From Sphingorhabdus_B arenilitoris (GTDB lineage Bacteria; Pseudomonadota; Alphaproteobacteria; Sphingomonadales; Sphingomonadaceae): a stretch of DNA of 64,000 bases. The position numbers were made by a program, and so were the translations under genes. The stretch lies in the NCBI RefSeq assembly GCF_042651485.1, contig NZ_JBHSDH010000013.1:1488001-1552000 (forward strand), given 5' to 3'. Positions 26,627 through 36,927 of the stretch are shown in pieces. The notes beneath the pieces were generated by a model. That model saw only the letters and a program-made list of their open reading frames with translations, was not told where the DNA came from and searched no databases. Numbering within the stretch: the stretch's first letter is position 1; every line of letters starts with the position of its first letter.

Positions 26627-27942
26627 ATGGGCAGCAAGCCAATTCCCCCCTCCCGCCTGCGGGAGGGGCTGGGGGTGGGTCTGAAGCTGGCTCTTCGCTC
26701 GCCTCTCTCGCGCCCACCCCTAACCCCTCCCGCAAGCGGGAGGGGAATATCCGCGACGACTTCCCCGGCCTTGCGGGCGGATGGCATTATCTCGATACCG
26801 CAGCGACCGCGCAGAAACCGCAGGTTGTTATCGATGCGATGGCGCGCGCGATGGGCGAAGATTATGCCACCGTGCACCGCGGCGTCTATGCACGTTCGGC
26901 CAACATGACGCTGGCTTTTGAGGCGGCGCGGCGGCGGACAGCGGAATTTATGGGCGCGGGCAGCGAGAATGAGATCATCTTCGTACGCGGTGCGACCGAA
27001 GGGATCAACCTGGTTGCCAGCAGCTGGGGCGGCGTGAATATTGGCGCGGGCGACCGCATCATGCTGAGCCAGCTGGAGCATCATAGCAATATCGTGCCGT
27101 GGCAAATGCTCGCCGAAAGAAAGGGCGCGCATATTGATGTCTGCCCGCTCACCGCCGATGGCCGGATTGACCTTGACTGGTTGGAAACCAATTTGACACA
27201 AGCGCATAAGCTCGTGTCGCTGGCTCATGTATCCAATGTGCTAGGCAGTGTGCTCGGCGCACAGCGTGCGGCAAAGGCTGCGCATAAGGTCGGCGCAAAG
27301 CTACTGCTCGACGGATGTCAGGCTGCGCCAAGGATGCGGATCGACATGGCGGAGCTGGACTGCGATTTCTATGTCTGGTCGGGCCATAAGCTGTATGGCC
27401 CAACCGGCGTTGGCGTGCTTTGGGCCCGGCCCGACATATTGGAGGCGATGCCTCCTTATCAAGGCGGCGGCGCGATGATCGACAAGGTTAGCTTTGCCGG
27501 CACCACATATGCTCCCGCGCCTGGCCGGTTTGAAGCAGGGACGCCGATGATTACCGAGGTCATCGCGCTCCATGCCGCAATTGATTATGTGACGGCAGTG
27601 GCCGGTGAAGGCGGCATGGCGTCGCTCTTTGCCCATGAAAGCGCATTGGTTACGGCGGCGCGGACCGCGCTACGCAACATAAATTCAATCACGCTTTATG
27701 GGCCGGAAAAATCGGCGGGCATTGTTTCCTTCACCATGGAAGGGGTGCATCCACATGACATCGGCACTATATTGGATGAAGAGGGCGTGGCAATCCGCGC
27801 GGGCCATCACTGTGCGCAGCCTTTGATGGACCATTATGGCATACCCGCCACGGCGCGGGCCAGCTTTGGATTATATAGCGATGAAAGCGATGTAGAGGCG
27901 CTGATCGCAGGATTAGAACGTGTATCAAGGATATTCGGATGA
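26623..27942 (+). CDS. sufS: Cysteine desulfurase SufS with repeat-encoded N-terminal extension
   Basis: 439 residues, about 35 more than usual. The core starts at IRDDFPGLAGGWHYLDTAAT (residue about 43) and carries the PLP lysine in SGHKLYGPTG and the active cysteine in RAGHHCAQP. It takes sulfur from cysteine as a persulfide. Residues about 8-42 (SPLPPAGGAGGG... PTPNPSRKREG) are encoded by repeat units 4 and 5. No usable start codon lies between the repeat and the core, so translation must begin at GTG 26623, overlapping the sufD stop. No sufE/sufU partner is present in the window. Confidence 0.95.
   Translation: MNGQQANSPLPPAGGAGGGSEAGSSLASLAPTPNPSRKREGNIRDDFPGLAGGWHYLDTAATAQKPQVVIDAMARAMGEDYATVHRGVYARSANMTLAFEAARRRTAEFMGAGSENEIIFVRGATEGINLVASSWGGVNIGAGDRIMLSQLEHHSNIVPWQMLAERKGAHIDVCPLTADGRIDLDWLETNLTQAHKLVSLAHVSNVLGSVLGAQRAAKAAHKVGAKLLLDGCQAAPRMRIDMAELDCDFYVWSGHKLYGPTGVGVLWARPDILEAMPPYQGGGAMIDKVSFAGTTYAPAPGRFEAGTPMITEVIALHAAIDYVTAVAGEGGMASLFAHESALVTAARTALRNINSITLYGPEKSAGIVSFTMEGVHPHDIGTILDEEGVAIRAGHHCAQPLMDHYGIPATARASFGLYSDESDVEALIAGLERVSRIFG
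26647..26745. repeat. Inverted pair of 33-bp palindromic repeats (units 4 and 5) in the sufS 5' end
   Basis: Unit 4 (26647-26679) and unit 5 (26713-26745) are near-perfect reverse complements separated by 33 bp. They match the pair before the DUF559 gene, but with the outside-in order reversed. Both are read in frame as the N-terminus of SufS. Confidence 0.92.
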
Positions 27943-28442
27943 CGAACGATATTAAAACCGAAACAGTGAACAGCGTCGAAAAACCGCCCAAAGCCCGCGT
28001 TGATCTGGACGAGATGGCGGCGGCGCAAAATGGCGGCGGGGACGTGAGCGAGACGTCATCGGCGAAGCTGGAGCGGAAGAAGGATTATCTCGAAGGTTTC
28101 CTGTCACAAAAACCAGCGGCCCCCGATCTGGATGGCGCGGGCGGTGATTTGCAGGCCGCTATTATAGACGCGCTCAAGGAGATTTATGATCCAGAAATTC
28201 CAGTGAATATCTATGATCTTGGCCTGATTTACAATGTCGAGGTCAATGAAGGTCAAGCCATTATCACGATGACGCTGACCACGCCCCACTGTCCCGTGGC
28301 TGAATCTATGCCAGGCGAAGTCGAATTGCGCGCAGCCGCCGTGCCGGGCGTTATGGATGCGGAGGTCAATCTGGTTTGGGATCCGCCATGGTCGCCCGCC
28401 AATATGACCGATGAAGCTCGGCTCGAATTGGGGATGTTGTAA
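27939..28442 (+). CDS. sufT: SUF-system Fe-S assembly protein, MIP18/DUF59 family
   Basis: 167 residues. A variable, charged N-terminus (1-65) precedes a DUF59/MIP18 domain with IIDALKEIYDPEIPVNIYDLGLIY and TLTTPHCPVAE, whose cysteine is characteristic. SufT-like proteins help mature Fe-S proteins. It overlaps sufS by four bases and the GNAT gene by one (TAATG). The symbol is by family; function is inferred from operon context. Confidence 0.9.
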   Translation: MTNDIKTETVNSVEKPPKARVDLDEMAAAQNGGGDVSETSSAKLERKKDYLEGFLSQKPAAPDLDGAGGDLQAAIIDALKEIYDPEIPVNIYDLGLIYNVEVNEGQAIITMTLTTPHCPVAESMPGEVELRAAAVPGVMDAEVNLVWDPPWSPANMTDEARLELGML

Positions 28443-28930
28443 TGGCGTTGGAGATAATTCGTATTGATTATGAGAATCCGCAGCATGCCGCTGATCTGGT
28501 CGAGATGCTGGATAGTTATGCCTGCGATCCGATGGGCGGTGGCAAACCGCTGAACGATAATACCCGCGACAACCTTGCCAGCGGACTGGCCAAGCAGCCC
28601 AATGCTTTCTCGCTGATCGCGTATGTTGATGGCAGCGCAGCAGGGCTAGCAAATTGCTTTATTGGCTATTCCACCTTTGCCGCAAAACCGCTGATCAACA
28701 TCCATGACATTGTCGTGAAAGCGGAGTATCGCGGCCAGGGGATCGCCAAGACAATATTTGCCGAAATTGAAGCGATCGCAAAGGCCCAAGATGCCTGCAA
28801 AGTGACCTTGGAAGTATTGAGCGGCAACGAACCGGCCAAGGCATTATATGCATCGCTTGGGTATGGCGATTATGCATTGGACCCGGCCAAAGGACATGCA
28901 TTATTCTGGCAAAAGGAGTTGGCAGCATGA
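28442..28930 (+). CDS. GNAT family N-acetyltransferase
   Basis: 162 residues with the acetyl-CoA loop EYRGQGIAKTIFAEIEAIA near 100 and the C-terminal GNAT motif NEPAKALYASLGYGDY. The substrate is unknown. Its position between sufT and sufA, coupled on both sides (TAATG and ATGA), shows it is co-translated with the Fe-S genes, which is a recurring arrangement in related bacteria as far as I recall. No membrane segments or signal are visible. Confidence 0.88.
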   Translation: MALEIIRIDYENPQHAADLVEMLDSYACDPMGGGKPLNDNTRDNLASGLAKQPNAFSLIAYVDGSAAGLANCFIGYSTFAAKPLINIHDIVVKAEYRGQGIAKTIFAEIEAIAKAQDACKVTLEVLSGNEPAKALYASLGYGDYALDPAKGHALFWQKELAA

Positions 28931-29280
28931 CCACAGGTACAAGAGCCCGCCCCGCCGCCGTTATCTTGACGCCCGCAGCCGAAGCACGCATTGCCGAATT
29001 GATGAGCAAAGCGCCGAGCGATGCGATTGGTGTGAAGCTTTCCACCCCGCGCCGGGGGTGCAGCGGCCTCGCTTATTCAGTCGATTATGTCACCGAAGCC
29101 GATAAATTTGACGAACATATCTCTACGCCCGGCGGCGACTTTTACATTGATGGCGGGTCCGTGCTGTATCTGGTCGGATCAACCATGGACTGGGTGGAAG
29201 ATGATTTCACCGCCGGTTTTGTGTTCAACAATCCCAATGCGACGGGGGCATGTGGATGCGGTGAAAGCTTCATGGTTTGA
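28927..29280 (+). CDS. sufA: A-type Fe-S carrier (SufA/IscA family)
   Basis: 117 residues with the three conserved cysteines of A-type carriers: one in PRRGCSGLAY near 45 and two in GACGCGESF near the C-terminus. These bind a [2Fe-2S] or [4Fe-4S] cluster in transit to target proteins. The basic N-terminal about 10 residues are extra. It overlaps the GNAT gene by four bases, and its stop overlaps the TTG start of the next gene (TTGA). Confidence 0.93.
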   Translation: MTTGTRARPAAVILTPAAEARIAELMSKAPSDAIGVKLSTPRRGCSGLAYSVDYVTEADKFDEHISTPGGDFYIDGGSVLYLVGSTMDWVEDDFTAGFVFNNPNATGACGCGESFMV

Positions 29281-29978
29281 CCGCCGCGCTTCACCAAATC
29301 GATAATTGGATATTCGACCTCGATAACACGCTTTATCCAGTAAGTTCCGGCCTCCATAAATTAATGGATATGCGTATTCGCGCTTTTGTTGGACGCACAT
29401 TGGGGCTGGATGACGACGCGGCCCACCGGGTTCAGAAAGACTATTTCCGAAATTATGGCACCACCCTGTCCGGACTGATGGCTGAACATGGCACCGACCC
29501 TTATGAATATTTGGCTGACGTCCATGATTTTTCGCTCAGTGCTATAGATGACGCGCCGCGTTTGGCGGAGCATCTATCGGCCCTGCCCGGGCGGAAGGTT
29601 ATCTTTACCAACGCCGATGCGCCCTATGCTGCGCGAGTTTTGGACCGGTTGGGCCTTGAAGGTATATTCGAACAAATCATTGATATTCACACCATCTCCT
29701 ATGAACCGAAACCTGCGCAATCGGCCTATGATACGCTGCTCGAAAAAACCGGGATTGACCCTGCCCGGTCGATATTTTTTGAGGATATGGCCCGTAATCT
29801 GCTGCCCGCAAAAAAAATGGGGATGCAGACTGTGTGGATTGACAGTGGCTGGCATGAATCCACCTGGGGCCATGATGGCGGCGGCGATGATCGATTTGCC
29901 CATGTCGATTACCGGATCGACAGCCTTGCAGGCTGGCTAGAGAGCGCTATAGAGACGCTCCAAATCTCTGCTCTATAA
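29277..29978 (+). CDS. HAD-family phosphatase, pyrimidine 5'-nucleotidase type
   Basis: 233 residues with the HAD nucleophile motif FDLDNTLYP, motif II FTNADAPYA and motif IV FFEDMARNL. The DLDNTLYP start and HDFSLSAI segment are typical of the pyrimidine 5'-nucleotidase branch. It hydrolyses phosphate esters, probably nucleotides; the exact substrate is unknown. The start is TTG, overlapping the sufA stop, giving MTAALHQIDNWIF. It precedes dapD by 13 bases. Confidence 0.88.
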   Translation: MTAALHQIDNWIFDLDNTLYPVSSGLHKLMDMRIRAFVGRTLGLDDDAAHRVQKDYFRNYGTTLSGLMAEHGTDPYEYLADVHDFSLSAIDDAPRLAEHLSALPGRKVIFTNADAPYAARVLDRLGLEGIFEQIIDIHTISYEPKPAQSAYDTLLEKTGIDPARSIFFEDMARNLLPAKKMGMQTVWIDSGWHESTWGHDGGGDDRFAHVDYRIDSLAGWLESAIETLQISAL

Positions 29979-29991
29979 GGAAACCATTATT

Positions 29992-30837
29992 ATGACCGCT
30001 CAGCTTGCCCAAATCATCGATGCCGCTTGGGAAAATCGCGCAGAGATAAACCATGGCACCGCGGGCGAAGTGCGCGACGCGGTCAATGAAGCCTTGGCCA
30101 TGCTGGATGCAGGCAAGGTCAGGGTGGCGGAAAAATCCGGTGGCGAATGGACCGTCAACCAATGGCTGAAAAAAGCGGTGCTGCTGTCTTTCCGTCTCAA
30201 TGACAATGTGGTCATGGATGGCGGGGCCGCTGGAGCGCCCGCCTTTGATAAGGTTCCGAGCAAATTTGAAGGTTGGGACGCAAATCGCTTTCGCGATGCT
30301 GGCTTTCGCGTTGTCCCCGGTGCGACCGCGCGGCGCGGCAGCTATATCGCCAAAGGCGTCGTCTTGATGCCCAGCTTCGTCAATATCGGTGCTTATGTCG
30401 ATGAAGGCACAATGGTTGACACATGGGCCACCGTTGGCAGCTGCGCACAGATTGGCAAAAATGTCCATATCTCGGGCGGAGCAGGCATTGGCGGCGTGTT
30501 AGAGCCGCTGCAGGCTGGCCCTGTCATCATCGAGGATGGCGCATTCATTGGCGCGCGCAGCGAAGTGGCCGAAGGTGTCATTGTCGGCGAAGGTGCCGTG
30601 CTTTCCATGGGAGTATATCTGGGCGCATCGACCAAAATAATCGACCGCAAAACCGGCGAAATTCATATTGGTAAAGTTCCGCCCTATGCAGTTGTCGTTC
30701 CCGGATCTATGCCTTCTGTCACTGACCCAGCGGGCGCGGCGGCCCCATCACCGGCATTATATTGCGCAGTTATCGTCAAAACAGTGGACGCGCAAACCCG
30801 CAGTAAAACTGGAATTAATGAGCTTCTGCGCGACTAA
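29992..30837 (+). CDS. dapD: 2,3,4,5-tetrahydropyridine-2,6-dicarboxylate N-succinyltransferase
   Basis: 281 residues. The C-terminal two thirds is a left-handed beta-helix of hexapeptide repeats (VLMPSFVNIGAYVDEGTMVD, HISGGAGIGGVLEPLQAGP, in pieces), the LpxA-like fold of DapD. The N-terminus (LAQIIDAAWENRAEIN) is also typical. It makes N-succinyl-2-amino-6-ketopimelate for lysine and peptidoglycan diaminopimelate. A GGAAA ribosome site lies before the start. It seems to be the last gene of the long suf transcript. Confidence 0.96.
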   Translation: MTAQLAQIIDAAWENRAEINHGTAGEVRDAVNEALAMLDAGKVRVAEKSGGEWTVNQWLKKAVLLSFRLNDNVVMDGGAAGAPAFDKVPSKFEGWDANRFRDAGFRVVPGATARRGSYIAKGVVLMPSFVNIGAYVDEGTMVDTWATVGSCAQIGKNVHISGGAGIGGVLEPLQAGPVIIEDGAFIGARSEVAEGVIVGEGAVLSMGVYLGASTKIIDRKTGEIHIGKVPPYAVVVPGSMPSVTDPAGAAAPSPALYCAVIVKTVDAQTRSKTGINELLRD

Positions 30838-30879
30838 CAGCCAATATTTATCGACAAATGACAACCGGTTTCGCTTGCT

Positions 30880-30902
30880 AATTAGAACGAATCACTCTAA
30901 TT
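30880..30902. promoter_or_regulatory. Inverted repeat of the same design as the suf operator
   Basis: AATTAGA (30880-30886), 9 bases, TCTAATT (30896-30902). It has identical arm length and spacing to AATCAGA-N9-TCTGATT in the suf promoter, and shares AGAAC in the left part. It lies 43 bp after dapD and about 200 bp before the DUF465 gene. It may be a second target of the same Rrf2 regulator; no clear promoter hexamers were recognised around it. Confidence 0.45.
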
Positions 30903-30995
30903 AAACAGTGCGGACCGGGCCCCTCTGGCGCTCGTCTCATTTGCCAAAGTGATCTTCGCAGGTCTTCGGGAATGAGATAGCGTGATGTCGGCCGC

Positions 30996-31077
30996 ATCGG
31001 ATAGAACCGGTGCATGGCTTTGGGCGTCTTACCCTCCCTTCCCAAACAAGCCCTTGGCTGTGACCGGTTCATCCGAT
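30996..31077 (+). ncRNA. Structured 5' leader upstream of the DUF465-terC genes
   Basis: ATCGGAT-A-GAACCGGT (30996-31011) pairs with ACCGGTTC-ATCCGAT (31063-31077): 15 base pairs with one bulged A. Inside, GGCTT-TGGG (31016-31024) pairs with CCCA-N3-AAGCC (31041-31052). The structure ends 17 bases before the GAGGAG ribosome site at 31095. A smaller stem, CTCATT/AATGAG, lies upstream (about 30936-30976). It does not match riboswitch consensus sequences I know, including the manganese yybP-ykoY type. Confidence 0.45.
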
Positions 31078-31107
31078 TGAACATTTTAGTTCTTGAGGAG
31101 AAAATCA

Positions 31108-31287
31108 GTGTCACAAAATATATTCCGTTTGATGCAATATCATCAGAAATTGGACAGCAAATTGCGCGCCGAGATGGCTCGCCGCTGGCCGGATATGCTG
31201 CAGATTCAGCGGCTAAAAAGGCTAAAGCTGGCCGTTAAAGATCGGCTTGCGCGCCTTGCATCCGGGCCACGAACCACCGGAGCGTAA
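31108..31287 (+). CDS. DUF465 (YdcH-like) small protein
   Basis: 59 residues starting at a GTG with a GAGGAG ribosome site 7 bases upstream. HQKLDSKLRAEMARRWPD and RLKRLKLAVKDRLARL follow the DUF465 pattern: two helices forming a hairpin, with a basic KKxKLxLKD-like motif. The function of the family is unknown. A start at 31093 is possible but has no ribosome site. It is followed by terC after about 120 bp. Confidence 0.75.
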   Translation: MSQNIFRLMQYHQKLDSKLRAEMARRWPDMLQIQRLKRLKLAVKDRLARLASGPRTTGA

Positions 31288-31409
31288 AACACATCTACAC
31301 AACTTTGCTACATCTTAACAGGTGGAGCATAAGCGGGCTGTTATGACCTCGGCACCCCCTCGCCGGATCATAATGGCCCGATATCATTGTTATAAGAAAT
31401 GGATTTTTG

Positions 31410-32408
31410 ATGGATTTTCTATTCATGGACTGGCTGGGAACGCCAATTTGGTTCTGGGCCGCGTTTATCGGCATCGTCATCGCTCTCACAGCTTTCGACC
31501 TTGGCATCTTGCATAAAGAGGACAAGGAAATGGGCATTTCGGAGAGCCTGAAGCTTTCCGTTTTTTACATCAGCATCGCGCTGCTGTTTGGTATCTGGAT
31601 ATGGTTTGCCCGCGGCGCCGATCTGGGGATGAAATATTATACGGGCTTCTTCATTGAGAAAGCGCTGTCCATTGATAACGTCTTCGTGATCAGTTTGATC
31701 TTCAGCTATTTTGCTATCCCTGCCAAATATCAATATCGAGCATTGCTCTGGGGCATTTTGGCGGTAATCGTCCTACGCGGCTTGATGATCGCCGGCGGCG
31801 CGGCACTCGTTCAAAATTTCTACTGGACGCTCTATATTTTCGCGGCCTTCTTAGTTGCGACTGGCATCAAAATGCTATTCTCTGGCGAGCAGGAAATGGA
31901 TGTTTCGAAAAATCCGGTGGTTCGCTGGATTTCAAAACATATGCGCGTCACACCAGAGCTGCATGGCGAAAAATTTATCGTTAAAGTGCAGGACGAAAAA
32001 AGCGGAAAAATGGTTCGCGCGATCACGCCGTTATTATTGGCGTTGATCGTCATCAATCTGGCTGACCTCGTGTTCGCAATCGACAGTGTACCGGCGATTT
32101 TCGCAATCACTACCGATACATTCATTGTCTATACCAGCAACATAATGGCGATTTTGGGTCTCCGGGCGCTCTATTTTGCGCTGGCGGCCATGGTGCATCG
32201 TTTCCATTATCTGAAATATGCGCTGGCTTTGGTGCTGGTATTCATTGGCAGTAAGATATTCGTTGCAGACTTCCTGCTCGACGGCGGTAAATTTCCGCCG
32301 GTGCTGAGCTTGATTGTCACAGCTGGTCTGATTGCGGGCGGTGTCGGTTGGTCGCTTTGGAAAACACGCGGCGAAAAAGGCAAGCCTGACATTTTGCCTG
32401 CTGAATAA
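31410..32408 (+). CDS. TerC family integral membrane protein
   Basis: 332 residues with about nine hydrophobic helices. The family's acidic metal-site motifs are visible in FFIEKALSIDNVFVI (about residue 85) and LADLVFAIDSVPAIFAI (about residue 220). TerC proteins are linked to tellurite resistance and, more recently, to manganese export or metal loading of exported proteins. The ATG at 31410 is preferred over the adjacent TTG at 31407. The C-terminus (GEKGKPDILPAE) is cytoplasmic-like. The structured leader upstream suggests RNA-level control. Confidence 0.92.
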   Translation: MDFLFMDWLGTPIWFWAAFIGIVIALTAFDLGILHKEDKEMGISESLKLSVFYISIALLFGIWIWFARGADLGMKYYTGFFIEKALSIDNVFVISLIFSYFAIPAKYQYRALLWGILAVIVLRGLMIAGGAALVQNFYWTLYIFAAFLVATGIKMLFSGEQEMDVSKNPVVRWISKHMRVTPELHGEKFIVKVQDEKSGKMVRAITPLLLALIVINLADLVFAIDSVPAIFAITTDTFIVYTSNIMAILGLRALYFALAAMVHRFHYLKYALALVLVFIGSKIFVADFLLDGGKFPPVLSLIVTAGLIAGGVGWSLWKTRGEKGKPDILPAE

Positions 32409-32493
32409 TGAGTTCGGTTATGGGTGGCTGAGGGCTATTCAGCTATCAGCCGCCTATTTCCCAATAGGGGCGCGCTGCTCACGATATGGGCCT

Positions 32494-33636
32494 TTATGGA
32501 CAATTATCGAGACAGCGGCCAACGGGCAGCTTTTCGTCCACCATGGTTACAAATTGCACCCGTTTTTCACCGCTCCCCTGGTTCACCCACAGGCCAGCGC
32601 GCAGTCCGAATGCGTCGCCAACATGGCCGATCCAACCGCCCGGCTGGATATCTATCCCAAGGCCATAAGCATGAAATGCGCCGCCCTCGACGTCCCCATT
32701 TTGCCCATCAAAACGCCAATAAGGTTTTGTCATTTCGGAAAAGCTTTTCTCCGAAAATAACGGGGCACCTCTATTTGTGAGCACATTTGCGACTTTCAGA
32801 AGATCGCGCGCCGATATGCGCAGGCCGCCTTGCGGGCCAAAGCTAGATCCATTCTCGCCGGTCACATATAAACGGATGTCACACCCTCCGTTTGTCGCAG
32901 CGACGAACACGCATTCTTCCTCGCTTTGCGTCCATGGTGCATCCTTGGCCAATTCCCCATCCGGGCGCAGCAAGGTGACCGCCTGCTGGCGGCTTATGAC
33001 ATCACAGCCGCTCCAATTGAAACAGGCGTTGAGCCCCAAAGGTTTCATTACCAGCCGCTGCATCAAATGGTCGAAGCGCTCACCAGTTGCGCGTTCCATT
33101 ATGACCGCGACAATCGGTGAATTGAGATTGGCATAGCTAAAATATTCACCCGGCGGATGTGCGCTATCCCAAGCCGCGCGGCCCGCAACCAAGTCTGTCC
33201 ATTTTCCATCGAGTGGTAGGAAATATTCCCCGCCATCGCGCAAACCGGATGTGTGCGATAACAGCATCCTCAAGCTGATCGGACGATCCGGAAAATTAGG
33301 ATTACGAAAAGGCTGCCCCAGATAATCGCCCACATCCCGGTCAAGGTCGAGCGTGGCGTCATCGACCAGAACCATTACCCCTAATGCCGTCACCAGTTTT
33401 GAGATTGACGCAATGCGGACAGGATCGTCTGCAGCCACCATCCGGTCCATTGTTCCTGCATGGCCGCTTATCTTGCTAAACAGCTTGCCATCGGGGGTTA
33501 CCCGCAAGCTGACCCGTGCAGGCTGCACAGACCCGCTGACCGGGGCTGGCGCAGGTAATATCGGCTGCGACGTCATAGGAGCGCACCCTGCCACCGCAAA
33601 AACGGATAGCGCAGCCGTTACAGCCCGGAGCCGCAT
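32494..33636 (-). CDS. Serine beta-lactamase-like lipoprotein (class C / penicillin-binding fold)
   Basis: 380 residues. The N-terminal signal peptide ends in the lipobox VAGC (C18), so it is probably a lipoprotein. S77-I-S-K80 is the SxxK nucleophile motif, Y168-A-N170 the YxN motif, and GHVGDAFG near 355 the third motif (HxG form). This pattern is usual for esterase or D-amino-acid peptidase members rather than true beta-lactamases. Its start overlaps the end of the DUF3617 gene by 19 bases, so both are expressed together. Confidence 0.88.
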   Translation of the reverse strand: MRLRAVTAALSVFAVAGCAPMTSQPILPAPAPVSGSVQPARVSLRVTPDGKLFSKISGHAGTMDRMVAADDPVRIASISKLVTALGVMVLVDDATLDLDRDVGDYLGQPFRNPNFPDRPISLRMLLSHTSGLRDGGEYFLPLDGKWTDLVAGRAAWDSAHPPGEYFSYANLNSPIVAVIMERATGERFDHLMQRLVMKPLGLNACFNWSGCDVISRQQAVTLLRPDGELAKDAPWTQSEEECVFVAATNGGCDIRLYVTGENGSSFGPQGGLRISARDLLKVANVLTNRGAPLFSEKSFSEMTKPYWRFDGQNGDVEGGAFHAYGLGIDIQPGGWIGHVGDAFGLRAGLWVNQGSGEKRVQFVTMVDEKLPVGRCLDNCP

Positions 33637-34151
33637 GGTCCCAGGTAGCGTCCCTTGATCTTGCCGTTCAATGTCACCTTGCCGATCATCGGCAGGCGCA
33701 GCTCGGGTTGAATGTCGAGATTATATTCGCTTTCATATACCAGCCCAGTCATCGACATATCCAGCGTGGCCATCGATTTAACCGAACAACTGACCGCTAC
33801 ATCCAATCGGCCATCGGTCACCTCAAATTTACTATATTTGCAATCATCGCTCTGCCCACCGGCAAAGAAATTCGCATCCGGCTTTTTCGCCTGTTCCGGC
33901 GTGAGACAAGACTCCCCAGACAGCCGGTTGGACATTTCGGCAAGCAGTTCCTGTTTCCTCTTGTCACCTATTCCCGTCATTTCAGCATCGGTAAACTCCG
34001 CCTCGCTTTTCCACAGCCCCGGTTTCATCGGCAGAGCGCTCGCCTCCACCTGTGATCGTTGCGGCTCGTCCTCGCGTGAGCAAGATGACAGCAGCGTCGC
34101 GGCCAGAAGCAGCGCGGCGGGCATAGCGTAAAGGCGTCCGGCCATCATCAT
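33618..34151 (-). CDS. DUF3617 family lipoprotein
   Basis: 177 residues with a signal peptide ending in LLSSC, a lipobox. The mature part begins with KPGLWKSEAEF, the motif that defines DUF3617, and has a CLTPEQAKKPDANFF cysteine segment and a C-terminal beta-rich half ending GPCG. The function of the family is unknown; members are periplasmic or membrane-attached. It is divergent from uvrB, and two tandem CGCAAAATAA copies lie in the shared upstream region (34172-34191). Confidence 0.85.
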   Translation of the reverse strand: MMMAGRLYAMPAALLLAATLLSSCSREDEPQRSQVEASALPMKPGLWKSEAEFTDAEMTGIGDKRKQELLAEMSNRLSGESCLTPEQAKKPDANFFAGGQSDDCKYSKFEVTDGRLDVAVSCSVKSMATLDMSMTGLVYESEYNLDIQPELRLPMIGKVTLNGKIKGRYLGPCGSGL

Positions 34152-34310
34152 ACTGAAATTATATCTGATATCGCAAAATAACGCAAAATAAGCTCCTCCC
34201 GCCTCTATGCTTCACCATGTCGTGCGCCAACCGAAAAGGCAATCGGTTTGCGGCGGAATTTTCTATGCTCAGGGGATGACAGCCGCCGTTACCGGGCGCA
34301 TATAGGGTAT

Positions 34311-36497
<2,187 letters not shown>

Positions 36498-36498
36498 T

Positions 36499-36927
36499 AT
36501 GCAAATCAGTAAGGCAATAGGAGTGTTGATTTTGGCTTCTTCATACCCCGGTCTGGCTTGCAGTCCACCTCCACCGCAGTCGCTGACAGACGAGGAGAGA
36601 ATTGAAATTGAAAAGCAGCAAGAAGAGGATTTCATAAACTTCGCCCAAAACTCTCAAGCTATTGTTGAGATTAGGGCGCTAACGTCGTCGGGAGAAAATT
36701 TTTCGTCAATGCTTGTCGAGATACGCAAGGTGCATTTTGGCAAAGCTAAGGCCGACAAGGTCATGAAATTGCGCACTGTTGGGGATTCCTTATGTGGGCC
36801 AGGCGGTCTTAAGCGGGGACAAGGGGGCTATACTATCTTAAAAAGCGGACGACAGAAAACATTCAACGGTCTGCTCGGGGACCACCAAATCAAATTGCTT
36901 CAGAAGGCGGGGCTATTGGCCGCTTAA
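36499..36927 (+). CDS. Small exported protein of unknown function
   Basis: 142 residues, starting two bases after the uvrB stop, without a strong ribosome site of its own. A signal peptide (MQISKAIGVLILASS) ends around GLAC, which could be a weak lipobox. The rest has a conserved-looking GDSLCGPGGLKRGQGG and a basic C-terminus, with four cysteines in all. I do not recognise the family. It resembles short secreted hypothetical proteins of sphingomonads. Its stop overlaps the stop of the convergent CHAP gene at TTAA. Confidence 0.6.
   Translation: MQISKAIGVLILASSYPGLACSPPPPQSLTDEERIEIEKQQEEDFINFAQNSQAIVEIRALTSSGENFSSMLVEIRKVHFGKAKADKVMKLRTVGDSLCGPGGLKRGQGGYTILKSGRQKTFNGLLGDHQIKLLQKAGLLAA

Noticed and set aside
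30996..31077. Manganese (yybP-ykoY) riboswitch upstream of terC
   Set aside because: The position is suggestive, but I could not find the conserved loop sequences of that class, so it is listed only as an unknown structured leader.
30878..31114. 78-codon minus-strand frame in the dapD-DUF465 gap
   Set aside because: It coincides with the stem-loops of the leader, lacks a ribosome site and ends inside the inverted repeat after dapD.
34152..34310. LexA/SOS box for uvrB
   Set aside because: No GTTC-N7-GTTC sequence was seen in the upstream region.
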